From Mytilus edulis (taxonomy: Eukaryota > Mollusca > Bivalvia > Mytilida > Mytilidae), in NCBI RefSeq assembly GCF_963676685.1, contig NC_092350.1, positions 65,899,674-65,963,673 of the forward strand: a DNA stretch of 64,000 bases. The letters are read 5' to 3'. This document shows, piece by piece, positions 45,400 through 57,457 of this stretch (within the stretch, counting starts at the first letter, position 1; each line of letters opens with the position of its first letter). The notes beneath the pieces were generated by a model. That model searched no databases and was not told where the DNA came from. It saw only the letters and a list, made by a program, of their open reading frames with translations. Position numbers and translations under genes: made by a program.

Positions 45400-47865
45400 A
45401 AAACACACATACACTGAATGAATAAATTTAATCCACGGCACAAAAAGAATAGAAACTCAATAAAACAAGGAGGTTAGATTTAAAGGAATATCAGAACGCT
45501 TATTTAAGAATAACATATATAAGCAATACAAAAGGTCACATTCATTTAAATTCACGATTTTCCTCAAAATCCGTCATATTTGATAAATAATGCATGCATA
45601 TATTGTAGAATTAGTAGAAAAATTCTCAAACAATAATTGCTGATTAGAAATCACAAAACAGTTTCTACGGTACACTTAATTTTGAAACAGTGTAATTTGT
45701 GTTTACTTCAGCTAGTACTGTATAAGAGTCATGTTTCTACTGTCCACGCTTCATATTTTGTAAACAGTTGAAGAAGTTGCTTTAAAAAAAAAGGTTATTA
45801 AAATTATAAATGTTCAAATGATCAATTCCAGTGATTTTTTCGCTTTTCTTCAATTCTTCCATCATGCTACAAGAATGAAGCTTGTGACTGAAAAAAAATA
45901 ATGCATGTAACATAAAAATGTTCACAAAATGTTCATGCTAATGTTGAAAATGAATAAAATACGTCTACAAAAGATTTTATTTAATCTTGACACCACAAGT
46001 ATCTACAAATATGCAAACATTTTTGATAAATTGTCTTTACCTGAAATCCTAGGTACGATGATCAGCAGTCTATGTTTCAGGCTGTAGTGGATTTATCCTT
46101 CTCCATTGTGATGTCACTGAGGTTTAAATGAAAAGAAACACATGATACTTTGATGTCATGTTCTTTTTTTAATTTAAAAGGCGTACTGTGGTTTTTATTC
46201 ACATTTGTTATATAATAATGCAACTCTTTGAACAAAAAGTTTCAATAAGAAATAAATTGGATTGTTTTTTACAAAATAAGCATATTTACAATGCATAAAA
46301 TCTTAGCAAGTTGTTAAAAACACTGTTAGGAAATACTGTGACATATATAAACACATACTAATATAACTTTCATCCCCATATTTTAGCAATATTGCGCATG
46401 TTTTTTTTTCATTCACATTAATTGATAGTTAGTTAATCGAGTATGACATTGACTAGCTTCAAGTCAGGAATATGACAGTTGTTTCTCAGTCGTTTGATGG
46501 GTTTTATCTTTTGATTTTGACATTTGATTAGAGACTTTCCGTTTTGAATTTTCCTCGGAGTTCAAAATTTTTGTGATTTCACTTTTTTATAAATTTTATG
46601 TGTATCATTGAAGTGGAAGCGAATATCATGAATATAGTAAACATCTTTGTTGTCGTTTCAAAACACCTATTCTATAAAGTAAAGGCATCAGTTACAGTTT
46701 CGAAGCTGATGATACAAACATAAAGGCAACAGTTGTATACCCTTGTTCGAAATTCATCAATCGATTGAGAAAAAAACAAATCCGGGTTACAAACTAAAAT
46801 TGAGGAAAACACATAAAAATATCAGAGGAGAACTACGACACAACAGAAACACAACACTAAAATATAACACACACACACAGAAACGAACTATAATATTACT
46901 AAATCTACTATGCCATGTTTTGTCATGTATTGCTTAAAAATGCATTAGATCTTGTACCCGAAAATGGACCTTAAAGAGTTTCCCGCTCGTTTGGCATATT
47001 GTTTTTGTGCGGAAAGTACTTTTTCGTAAATGTAAAATCAATATAAGGGAAATGAAATGATCTTAAATGGTGAATACATGTATTATGAAGTATTAACATG
47101 CACTTGTGTATCACTGAATTATATTTAACAATGCATTTAAATACATGTAGCAAGGTAAATTTTAATAAAAAGAGGAGGGCTACTGAGAGCAGACAAAAAA
47201 CAAACGCTCGACTATATGAACCAAAGGAACAATTGAAAAACAAATGTCACATTTTTACTTGGTTTAGCAAGTACATTCCTAGTTCATGTGTGCTTTTATT
47301 TGTAAGAAATGAATATATATATATATATATACTATGAACTTTACTTTTAGTCAGTATAAAGTTATCTTTTTATCAAGACGGCCTTATTATATCAATATAA
47401 TTCTCGAATTTATTGTAGCATATACATATGGTATCTGGGTATTGATGCCTGTTTTGCCGAACATAATCTCGAAGAGCATTTCTGAAATGGTTCAAATAGT
47501 ACAAAGACATACAGCTTTTATGTGTACACTTATTGATACTGAAAAACTGACAAATTTAAACATTGTCATCAAATTGAACTAGTGAATAACACTTGGTATG
47601 CAACGATATATACATATCGTTAAGAAATGCATACCAAATACACAAATATGTTTTCTTCGCTTTTACACACTGGCTGACGAAACATCGACTGAGGCACTTA
47701 TAGTATTTCATCAAAAAAATTATAAAGAGTTATACTAATTTATTCAACTCTGATCTGTCATGGTTATGATATGGATCACTCATTTATCAAGTAAATGTTT
47801 CATATCTACTTTTAGGTCTTTTATATCAACACAATGCTTTTCAAGGTTTGGCATTATCATATAAC
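45400..47865. other. No supported gene
   Basis: Mostly AT-rich. Contains an inverted family-3 fragment at 46450-46600, an (AT)n run at 47312-47330 and a hairpin at 47592-47637 (TTGGTATGC / GCATACCAA with an inner AACGATAT / ATATCGTT pair). Confidence 0.5.
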
Positions 47866-47869
47866 ATTC

Positions 47870-48195
47870 AAAGTGTAAAAAAAGAATAATCACAAAAATA
47901 CTTAACTCTGAATAAATTCTAAACGAAAAGTCCCTAATTAAATGGCAAAATCAAGATTTCTAACACGACAAACGAATGGATTAAAAATGTCATATTCCTG
48001 ATTTGGTACAGGCATTTTCTTATGTCGAAAATGGTGGATTTAAACTTGACTGTTTTCTAGTACAAAAACACAACATAGAAAACTAAAGACTGAGCAACAC
48101 GAACCCCCACAAACACTAGGGCTCATGTTCTCCGAAAGGGTAGGCAGATCCTGTTCCACATATGGCTCCCGTCGTGTTGTTCATATTAAAATTTT
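47870..48195 (+). repeat. Family 3 copy joined to family 2 copy
   Basis: 47870-48060 matches 33535-33785; 48055-48190 matches 28930-29105. The two families also occur separately, so this is likely a nested or chance junction. Confidence 0.65.
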
Positions 48196-48684
48196 CTATA
48201 AGTAATTCGATAAGTCACAAGTAAGCCCCTTGTTTTTATAATTCTTATTATATTTAGTTTTTCAGAAAATTTTGTTTTCGTTTTGATTTGTTTTGGTAAA
48301 ATATTGTTTTCTGAAAAAAAACTAAATATCAACAAAAAATAGTAAAATGCAGCTTAAATGGCACGTTTTGAAAATTATACATGTCGTGCTTGTCTAAACT
48401 CTGCTTATCCACAAATCAAACAGACTTCATATTGTTCTCATTGTAAACTCGACTAGAATAACCTGCATCAAGGGTTTGAATAACGTAATATTATGAAATG
48501 ATTTAAATCTCAAGTTGGGTAACACCTGTTGAGATGGTTTTTCATTGCACCCAATAATCATACAAATGTGCATTATTATTATAGTTAAGTTAATAATACA
48601 ATGTATCGTGACAATAAATAAACGTCTATTCATTTTAAATCCATCATTGTTTGTTTTCAAAAACAAATGTACTGTATTGTATCT

Positions 48685-49225
48685 GATAAATGAACCCCGT
48701 CGTGTGGTGTTTTGGCCCAAATCATTTATATAGATATGCAAAGTGAATACTGTTTAAAAAATACATAATAAAGTGTTTTAAAACTGACTGTGGGAAAAAT
48801 ATAAATATCTCAGGTCAGACAGTAGAGTCAGCTTATAACGAAAGAACCTTGATTTAAATGCATAACTACATACCACCTGATTGAACATTTTTCATTATAA
48901 CGCTATTGACAATATTTTACAAAACCAGCACATGCGATGATTACGTAAATAATTTTGATGCAGTTCTTGTTGTTCGATCTTTAATTTCAGTAATTATAAT
49001 GCATATTTTATAGAACAAAACAAGGGTTGTTTATTAGTATTTTAAAAGGTTTTGTTTGGAAAGACTTCTGTCGACTTAATTTTCAAGATTAATATAAACA
49101 GTAACAAGGAGAGCATCATTAATTACCTTCATTCATCCTAGAATATTTCAATGTGACACCCTACTTTTAAAAATGTGTTGAATCACTGTAACCGAGTATG
49201 AAAAAAAACCAATTCAAACACACAT
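48685..49225 (+). repeat. Old segmental duplication, copy 2
   Basis: Colinear, diverged match to 42880-43470 with an offset near 5.8 kb. Copy 1 and copy 2 end with the same AAAAAAAACCAATTCAAAC word. Confidence 0.65.
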
Positions 49226-49389
49226 CATCATAGTCACAAAATCGTTTGATTCCCGAAATTGTAGAAAGGACAAAGTACGATTAGGGCCGTTTATGGCCTC
49301 CTCTTCAAATCAGTTTATATTAATATCATTGATGGACATAATGTAGACACTTAACAAAATAATGATTTTATTGTGTTCCGGAGAAAGGA

Positions 49390-50100
49390 AGGCTGCCTAG
49401 CAACGTTTTTTTTTTTATTAAGAATGAAAATAATCACATATTAATTGCTTCATCAGTACAAATGTAAATATTTGCAAATAATATTGTTTAACTAAGAAGA
49501 ACTTGAAGTCACAAATAAAAAGTCCATTTGCTTTCAATTACTGTATGCTTAAAACAACCTTAGCAACATAAATGTTGCCTAGCAATGGTTGAAAAATGGG
49601 GGTTTGTCCCCTTTGAAGTACGAATTAAGCAGTCGTTTCAAGAATTTTCTTTCCATATGTTTTTATTCCAATATTCTTTCATATACATCTTTTTTTATCG
49701 AACAAATTCCGTATTAAGCATAGCAACACAAGTGTTGCCTAGCAACAGCAAAACATGTTTGTATTAAGCTTACTTCAAATCAGTTAGTCATTTTATTCAA
49801 CAAATTAAATTGAATGCAATACAGATTGTCTCTTTAATAACAATGTTTAGTTAGAAATTATAAATGTTAGTTAAATTGTAGGTTACGAAACGCTTATCAG
49901 CAACTTAGCTAACAAGTGCATAGCAACCGTGCAAAAATAGGTTCTTTATGTGTTTTAAAGTATGAACATAGTATTTTTTTAGGAACATACTTCCGTATAC
50001 GCCGTTACATTATAATATTAACATCTAGATTATCATTATAATTTTGGACAAATTCTATATCGAGCATAGAAACCAACATCTTGCTTAGCAACAGCAACAT
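49390..50100 (+). repeat. Degenerate repeats centred on GTTGCCTAGCAAC
   Basis: Positions near 49392, 49575, 49734 and 50083 carry (G/C)TTGCCTAGCAAC-type sequences, usually preceded by ATAGCAAC. A weak one (CATAGCAACCGTGC) lies at 49919. Spacing is about 160-180 bp. The intervening sequence is poorly conserved. Confidence 0.6.
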
Positions 50101-50109
50101 TTTCTTTTA

Positions 50110-51055
50110 AATTGAAGACCACTACAACACGTTTGTTACAATGTGAATGTCTTTTCATGGAAACAAGAATATACAGGATTTTCTAATTTTGGATGGGTTT
50201 GAATAGTTTTTAAAGATATTATATAGTTATTAAATAACGGAATGAAAGTGATGTTACTTGTACAACATACAGACATCGTGATGAATAAAATGTCTTATCC
50301 AGGCAATTGCAAATTAAAATGATGTAGGGGTGGAAATGTGAATTGAAAAAGACTTATCAACGCAAGGGGTTGGGATATAGACCATTTTGGAGATAATTAT
50401 TGATGCATTATATAACGATGATTTGACCTAAGAAATTAATCCTATTGTGCAGTAAACTAATGACATAGCATGTAAGAAAATATATGGTTTTAGGGTTTGA
50501 CAATCATTAAACCATAAAAGTTAAATGTCAAGAACAAAACATCAATTATTTGACCTTGGGATCAACGTCATAATAATATTAGACTGTTATGATTTCTGAT
50601 TCATGGCTATACACTATATGCCAAATATCATAAGCCAATGTATAAAAACTAAATATGTGTCAACCCGAACAAGTGTGTATAAGAATAAAATCCTCCCACA
50701 AAGAAGAAGAAGAATACTTATGTCAAACATAAGGTATCCATTCATTACATCTTAGAAGTTAGGAAAAAATGACAAAACAAGTGAGAACTGAGTACAGAAT
50801 ATAGTGATGTTTTTTTCACAATGCAATGAAATATGGAACATTTTTGTTTTCTGTAATTATGATGGGGACACTGGCAATGGCAAACAATGGTTTCTCTTTC
50901 TTGTCAGTGTCAAATGATTTATGAAACATCATGTAAAACGCATTTATGTTGTTTCCTGTAATTAGTTGATATTTAGTTAATACTTCAGTTTTATCATGTA
51001 TATCGTTTGTATAGTCATTTTATAAAATTTATTATTGGCGAAAGTATAAATTATT
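50110..51055. other. No supported gene
   Basis: AT-rich; nothing recognised. Confidence 0.5.
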
Positions 51056-51069
51056 CTAAATAATAGGGA

Positions 51070-51275
51070 TGTTCTGGTATCTAACAGAAAACCCTGGCCG
51101 TTTTTGGCACAACTTTTTTGAACTTTTGGTCCTCGATGCTGTTAAACTTTGTACTTGTTTCGGCTTTCAAACATTTGTATATGGGTGTCACTAGCGACTA
51201 GTAAGTCTTTTTTGGACAAAATGCACTTCTGGCGTATTAAAATTTTAAACTTGTTGCCTTTTGTTAGCTATTATT
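51070..51275 (+). mobile_element. Hammerhead-element relic
   Basis: TTTTTGGCACAACTTTTTTG, TTTGGTCCTCGATGCTGTTA and TTCTGGCGTATTAAAATTTT follow the family order. The ribozyme core at 51190-51235 is broken: CTAGCGACTAG replaces CTGATGA, and ACAAAAT replaces CGAAAC. Confidence 0.65.
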
Positions 51276-52364
51276 CGTGTGTTTCTTTGTCAATTGTGTT
51301 CTTCTATTTATTTATATTGTAGTCCGGTAATGTTGTGTTGTCATTTTAATGTTATATTTCACATGGCCATACAAGAGGTAGGTTTGCCATGCCACAAAAC
51401 CAGGTTCAACCCACCATTGTTTCCTTTAAAAATGTCCTTTACCAAGTCAGGAATATGGCCATTGTTATATTATAGTTCGTTTCTGTGTGTGTTACATTTT
51501 AACGTTGTGTGTCCGTTGTGTCGTTTGTTTTCTCTTATTTTTGAGTGTGAATTGACATTACTATAAGACGTGTCACGGTACTTATCTATCCCAAATTCAT
51601 GTATTTGGTTTTGATGTTATATTTGTTATTCTCATAGTATTTTGCCTAATGCTTAGTCCGTTTCTGTGTGTGTTACATTTTAATATTGTGTCGTTGTTCT
51701 CCTCCTATATTTAATGCGTTTACCTCAGTTTTAGTTTGTTACCTCGATTATGCTTTTTGTCCATGGATTTGTGAGTTTTGAACAGCGGTATACTACTGTT
51801 GCCTTTACTTATTTTGCACTTTGCATTTTGTATTTTTTCGTTTTGTTTTTGTGTTTTTATAATTTGTCTATCAGAATGAACAGTTATAATTGGACATGCA
51901 AGTTACTAATAAAAGTATATCAGTTCGCGTACGGTGGAAGATTGTCGCTTGTTTAAACATTGAAACATACTGCTTTTGTTTGCAACTAGTCAGGATCCTG
52001 TTGTTCAGTGGTTGCCGTGGTTCATAAGTGTTTCTCGTTTCTTGTTTTTTATATATAGATTAGACCGTTGGTTTTCCTGTTCGAATTGCTACATTAATTT
52101 AGTAATTTTTTGTGAACTTGATAGCTTGCTGCAGCTGTTTGATGTAGGCCAAACCTTCGTGTTAAAGGCTTTACTTTGGCTTATAATTGTTTACTTTTTA
52201 TACGTTTTGACCTGGAAGGAGAGTAGTATCATTGGCACTCATACCACTTTCTTCTTATTTCTATATATGATGCAGAAGGTATTTTTTTGCATGTATGTGT
52301 ATGTTTAAGCGCGGATTCATATTAGATGAATTTTTACAATATGCACCCTTCAATTAAATTAAAT

Positions 52365-52450
52365 ATCGTGGGTTCGAACACCGGCCTGGTCAAACCTAAG
52401 ACTTCAAAATTGGTATTTCTTGATTTTCCGTTAATAAATTGGCATTAAGT
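52365..52450 (+). repeat. Possible tRNA-derived SINE fragment
   Basis: GTGGGTTCGAACACCGGC resembles a Pol III B box (GGTTCGAANCC). It is followed by a short tail-like AT-rich block. No convincing A box. Confidence 0.4.
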
Positions 52451-52879
52451 GGTAAGAGAAAAGACAAGTTGGATCGGAGTCAGAATATATAGAGTCAAGT
52501 TAGGGATCAAATATGTCTTCCTGCGGACTATAACCTTTTTAGCTAGCACATTCAAAATTATTGACACAAACAACACATACAGCAACACGATGTCCAAATG
52601 TCAGCACTTTGTGTTAACGTTGATGAATTGCATTGAAATGGTTAATTCTAATATGACGTGATTTTATGTATTCCCATGACGAAAAATCATTCTAGCATTT
52701 TCAACTCTCATAAAGAACCAACATTCGACCGCAGAAAATCATATTTTTTCATCTTTATCAAAGTAAGAAGGGTGTATTCGATGCTGAAAAAAAAAATCAA
52801 TATGTGCTATACTATTACGTTTAATTTAGTAAGCAAATCAACCAGGTTTTTTTAATTGTTTTGATCTTAGGACGAATAA

Positions 52880-53890
52880 GATTGAGAATGGAAATTGGTA
52901 ATGTGTCAAAGAAACCACAACTCGACCAAAGAGTAAAAAACAGCCGAAGGCCCCCAATGAGTTTTCAACACAGTGAGTCAATCCCGCACCTGGAGGCGGA
53001 ATTCCAAAACAACAATGTGCTAGTCCCGTTTAAAATAAGTCCAAGTCCGATGTCATAATAGGTAACAAGATAAACTAAGCAAAATAACATATATTAACAA
53101 AGGAGCAGTTACTGACATGCAAGCTTCAGACCTTAATTAGACTGATTGCAAGATTATGTCTTATTCATATGAAAATCAGGAATAATCCCTGGCATTAGGT
53201 GTATAGTATCATACCATAACAAAATATATGAGAAAAACGTACCCCGTATGATGCCAACAACTGGTTTTAAAATAAAATTTTAATGTGTTTATTTTCTATG
53301 CAAAGTACCTATAAGTGAATCTTGATACCTAAATATGCCATCTTTAATCACATGACAACAGTATCGTAATTATATCCCTTCTGATTAAGTCTGTTTAAAG
53401 ATTTGGTTAGCTTTTGAGGTGAATACTGAAATTGTTGTGTTTTGAATATTACCATAAAAGATTGGATGTAAAATAAATGAACTTATAAGATATCTGAATT
53501 TTGAATAATATTTACGAATGATGTCTTTGTACCGATGATACAATTTATTAAATTTTTGACTAGTTCATACTATCGAAAACTCTGATGCAATACTTTTCAG
53601 TAATACAGAGATTTCGTTTATTAACATCAAATACCGATTTGAACAAGTTGAGATATATAAACACCAGAAGATGGTGACAAGTGAACGTCACCATAAAAAA
53701 ATGTTGATAAACAATAGGAAATGAAAATTCATCGATTCGATCATAAATTTTGGAATTAGGCTTCCATCATGTCTATTAAAGATATAGATATCAAGGAAAG
53801 GGCAGCGTTCATTTTGAGTATTAGCTTTATTTAAACATGTTAAAGTCAGTTCAGACGGATAAATCTCTCTAGTAAACAGTGTACTAAATT
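52880..53890 (-). pseudogene. Decayed PLE-type retroelement copy
   Basis: On the minus strand, RT pieces at 53890-53640 resemble YPxELTLNKAN, CPFLDIYIF and VYISQL, with stops and frameshifts. The 3' region then matches 19730-20340 down to CACATTACCAATTTCC near 52880. It is 5'-truncated at about the same region of the RT as other copies. Confidence 0.75.
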
Positions 53891-53954
53891 ATAATCCTGG
53901 TACCTTTGATAACTATATACATAATTTCATTTAACTTTTTAATTGGTAATACAA

Positions 53955-54100
53955 TAAGCTCTGGCCTTGAAGGCATAAAACTTTGCTCAGTGCTCGGAGC
54001 ACAAAAATCATGCTCGAAACATGAAATCCAGTAATTTGATTGGTTGATGTTCGAGTCTGAGTACAAAAATCATGCTCGAAAGTTTTATGACCGTGAGGCC
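53955..54100. mobile_element. Short inverted-repeat element (MITE), copy 2
   Basis: CATAAAACTTTGCTCAGTGC, ATGCTCGAAACATGAAATCC, TTTGATTGGTTGA and GAAAGTTTTATGAC match 7690-7832 in the same orientation. Confidence 0.8.
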
Positions 54101-54239
54101 TGATCTCAATATTGAAGGCTACTAAAATTGCTGTTCGTCTACTTAGACCACTTGGCAACTGATGCTCACACAACATTTCATGATAACATTTAAATTCAGA
54201 TTTCCGATACTTTCTTAGTATACTTGGATGTATCAATGT

Positions 54240-54450
54240 TAAAAAGGGACGAAAGATACCAGAGGGAGAGTCAAACTGATAGGTTGAAAATAAACTGACA
54301 ATGCCATGGCTTAAAATAAAAAGACACACAGACAAATGATAGTACAGAAGACACAACATAGAAAACTAAAGTCTAAGCAACACGAACCCCACCAAAAATT
54401 GGGGGTGATCTCAGGTGCTCCAGAAGGGTAAGCAGATCCTGTAAGCTATG
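54240..54450 (+). repeat. Dispersed repeat, family 2
   Basis: ACACAACATAGAAAACTAAA, CAACACGAACCCCACC and GGGTAAGCAGATCCTG, as in 28930-29105 and 48055-48190. Confidence 0.75.
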
Positions 54451-54454
54451 TTTA

Positions 54455-56200
54455 TTTTGATGTCACATTAATTTGGTGGTTGGTGATTTAATAAAAAAAA
54501 AAAAAAAAAAAACTCGGCATTTGTATGCATTTGTTTTGTTGTTCATTTGTTGTATTGCTTTTGTTGTTCATATGTATTTCTCGCTTATCGTTTTTTTTAT
54601 ATATTAGATAGGTTTTTTTTCTGTTTCAATTGTTCTACACTAGTCATGTTAGGGCGCTTGATAGCTCTCTGATCGTTGTGGTACCTTCTACATAATCATG
54701 ACATTATTATATTTGTATTGATATATATTTGTAAAAAAATACAATTTCATACTTTTCCTGCATAACCTTCTCGAAAATCATTATTTGGCGAATCCATTTT
54801 TCTCTTAATGGGTTAGGCAAAGAAAGGAAACAGTATTCATCGTATTCATGTTAAAACATTTTAGTGTTTTAATGATCTCGTTTTAGGCTGTACTAAATTC
54901 GAATGAATGGCTCAGAATGTTTTCAAGGTATAATAATAATTCTTTATTGTTATATAACATGTATACGAAAACAAATGTTATTTATAACATAGCACAAAAA
55001 TAACAACAACACAAATAAGTTGATTTGAATATACATTTATACATATTAATAAGCAAAAATAACTAGGAGTTCCATGTACTCAGCTCTGAAGATTATTTCA
55101 TAAAGTTATCTGTGTTTTCACTTTGTTCATATCTTAAGGATATAATGATCTGCAACCTCAAGTAACAGCTTAAGAAGGCAATAATAATGGTTTTATCAGA
55201 TATTTCAATAAAACAAATCACTGCCACCAGTACTGTTACTAGTAGTTTATTTTTTTCCTTAAGGTGGTAGACCTTGGTTCAGGGAGATAACTCTTTAAAT
55301 CAGTTATGTGTTTGTTAAAGTCAAGTTTCATCAATGTTTTTCAAGCATTTACCTGAAACAGATTGGAAATAGTCTATGTAACCTAGAAGCTTAGAATATA
55401 TTTTTGAAAATGGTTGACACAAACGTACTGATGATTTTAAGAGTTATTTCCCTTTACCTAGGTTTATTTCCTTAAACTACCATTTAGTTGGTGTTGTACA
55501 TGTACATCTTGTAAACAATTGATAAAAGTCTATCGATTACGGTTAAAAAACCACGAATACATAATTATACACAAATTTTATATAAAAAAAAACATGCAAC
55601 GTTATATTTACCTAGTAGGTATGAATCAGTTTTGAAATAAAATGATATAGTTACAACATATTAATGTGGATTCATTATCGCGGGTTCCGATTTTTGTGGA
55701 TTAAGAAAAACATGTTCGTTGATATTTAATTTCGTGATTTTGCAGAATTCTGTATAAAAACTATAGGAAATTCAATTTTCATGAACGTTTAATTACGTGG
55801 TTCACCTGTACTCCCGAAATTGGTATCCAATGAATAATAATGATCACCAATACTATGTTTTTGTCTAGATAGAAACCTGAATTAAGGTCATTATACAACA
55901 CACTTCATCAGACAACGGCAATCGACCCTTGCAGAGATTTTTTTTTTTCAATTCTAAATTATTTTTGAAGCACGAATCAATTGATCTATTGTTTACCGTC
56001 CGGTATCTTTTTTCATGAAAATAATAATTGACTTTGATAGCAAAGCTCTCCAATGTATGTTTCTTTTCTTATTAAAATAAATAATGTATTTATGAAGTTA
56101 GACATATTTTTTTAGAAAAGAAAAAAAAATGTCTGCTTTAAAACAAAGTGGTCGTTCTCTTTTTACACAATATTCATTAACGTGTACACTTGTATACTGT
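54455..56200. other. No supported gene
   Basis: AT-rich with an A-run at 54490-54511. A block at 55660-55810 has TTCGTG / ATTACGTGG-type words that may be an eroded MITE. This is the 3' flank of the GRDP gene. Confidence 0.45.
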
Positions 56201-56480
56201 ACCATGTAGCTTTATTTATATATGAAAAAAATCACCACATCAAACTAGTGGATATTTGGAACATATGTTAATCGAATGATATATAACACGTTAGAAGTAA
56301 TAAACAAAACAAACAAAACAAACAAACAAAACAAGACCCGGTACCTGCTATCCTTTACAAGAAAGACAAATCGAACCTTAATACTAGGATATATAAAATA
56401 CAAAGGTTTTATCATAGAATAAACAGTATTTTCGTTCAGCCTCCAAAACCACAAAAGGTTACAAAACCACTGACGCCAAC

Positions 56481-57457
56481 TTAACCACCGCAACCTCCAC
56501 AAGCTCCACATGCTGCACCACCACTACCCCCACCTGCACCTCCGCCTCCGGCACCACCTCCACCACCCCCACCTCCACAACCACCACACCCACCACCACC
56601 ACCGCACCCTCCACCTCCACCACCACAACCACCACCGCCTCCGCCTCCACCGCCACCGCCACCACACCCTCCACAACCACCACCTCCGCCGACACATCCT
56701 CCACCATCTCCACCACCATCATAACCACCACAACCTCCTCCTCCCTCACCACATCCTCCACCTCCACCTCCACAACCTCCACAACCACCATACTCTCCAC
56801 CCCTACCTACTCCTCCACTATACCTGCATCCTCCGCCTCCTACTCCACCATCACTTCCTTCATTACTTTCACCGAAGCAATCGTCATATCCGTCATCCCC
56901 ATAAGGATCGCCATTTGCATCACGATAACATACAAACCCATAACCACACTCATTTCTATAATTTTCTAAATCATTCTCCCAATCTGATCCAGATTTATCA
57001 CCTGAATAGAGAACAGTTGCTCCACCCATATAACATGGATAATATCTCCTTCCATATTTTTTTCTAATATGATGATTGGATGGTGTGGCTTGATTCATTC
57101 CTGCTGCGTTAAACATTGCAACTTTGCCAATATCAAACTGCTGAATTCTATTATTTATGTTTTGTTTAAACTTCCCTTGCTGTCGTGGTTCTAAATTGTT
57201 TGCACGTGGTCGACAAAGCACGTGAAGTAGAGAAATACTGAATGATACTGCAATATGTTCTGCAGTTGTATTACTACCTTTCCAGAATCTTATGCTACCA
57301 TTGGCTAAGTCTACCTGTGTATCATCTATTTTAAATTCGTAACAATTGCGGGCATGTGCATCTCTCTCTTCAAAATTAAAGTATGTCCATGACTTGGTGT
57401 TCATACTGTACAACTTAACCTCCAAATGACCGGGATCATCAGGTATACCACCACTGC
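56481..57457 (-). CDS. GRDP gene coding exon 4 (C-terminal domain and Gly/Cys tail)
   Basis: The acceptor is GGTTTTCAG; the exon starts SGGIPDDPGHLEVKLYSM and runs to TAA at 56483-56481. About 190 ordered residues, including MFNAAGMNQATPSNHHIRKK and YYPCYMGGATVLYSGD, precede about 130 residues of mostly Gly with interspersed Cys, plus Tyr at its start. The tail is built from degenerate GGT/GGA/TGT codons. Long His-rich and Val-rich open frames over it are shadows. Confidence 0.9.

Noticed and set aside
56459-56800. Val/Glu-rich open frame on the minus strand
   Set aside because: Frame-shifted shadow of the same Gly-rich tail.
56510-57067. Long His/Leu-rich open frame on the plus strand
   Set aside because: Antisense shadow of the Gly/Cys-rich GRDP exon; composition follows from complementing GGN codons.
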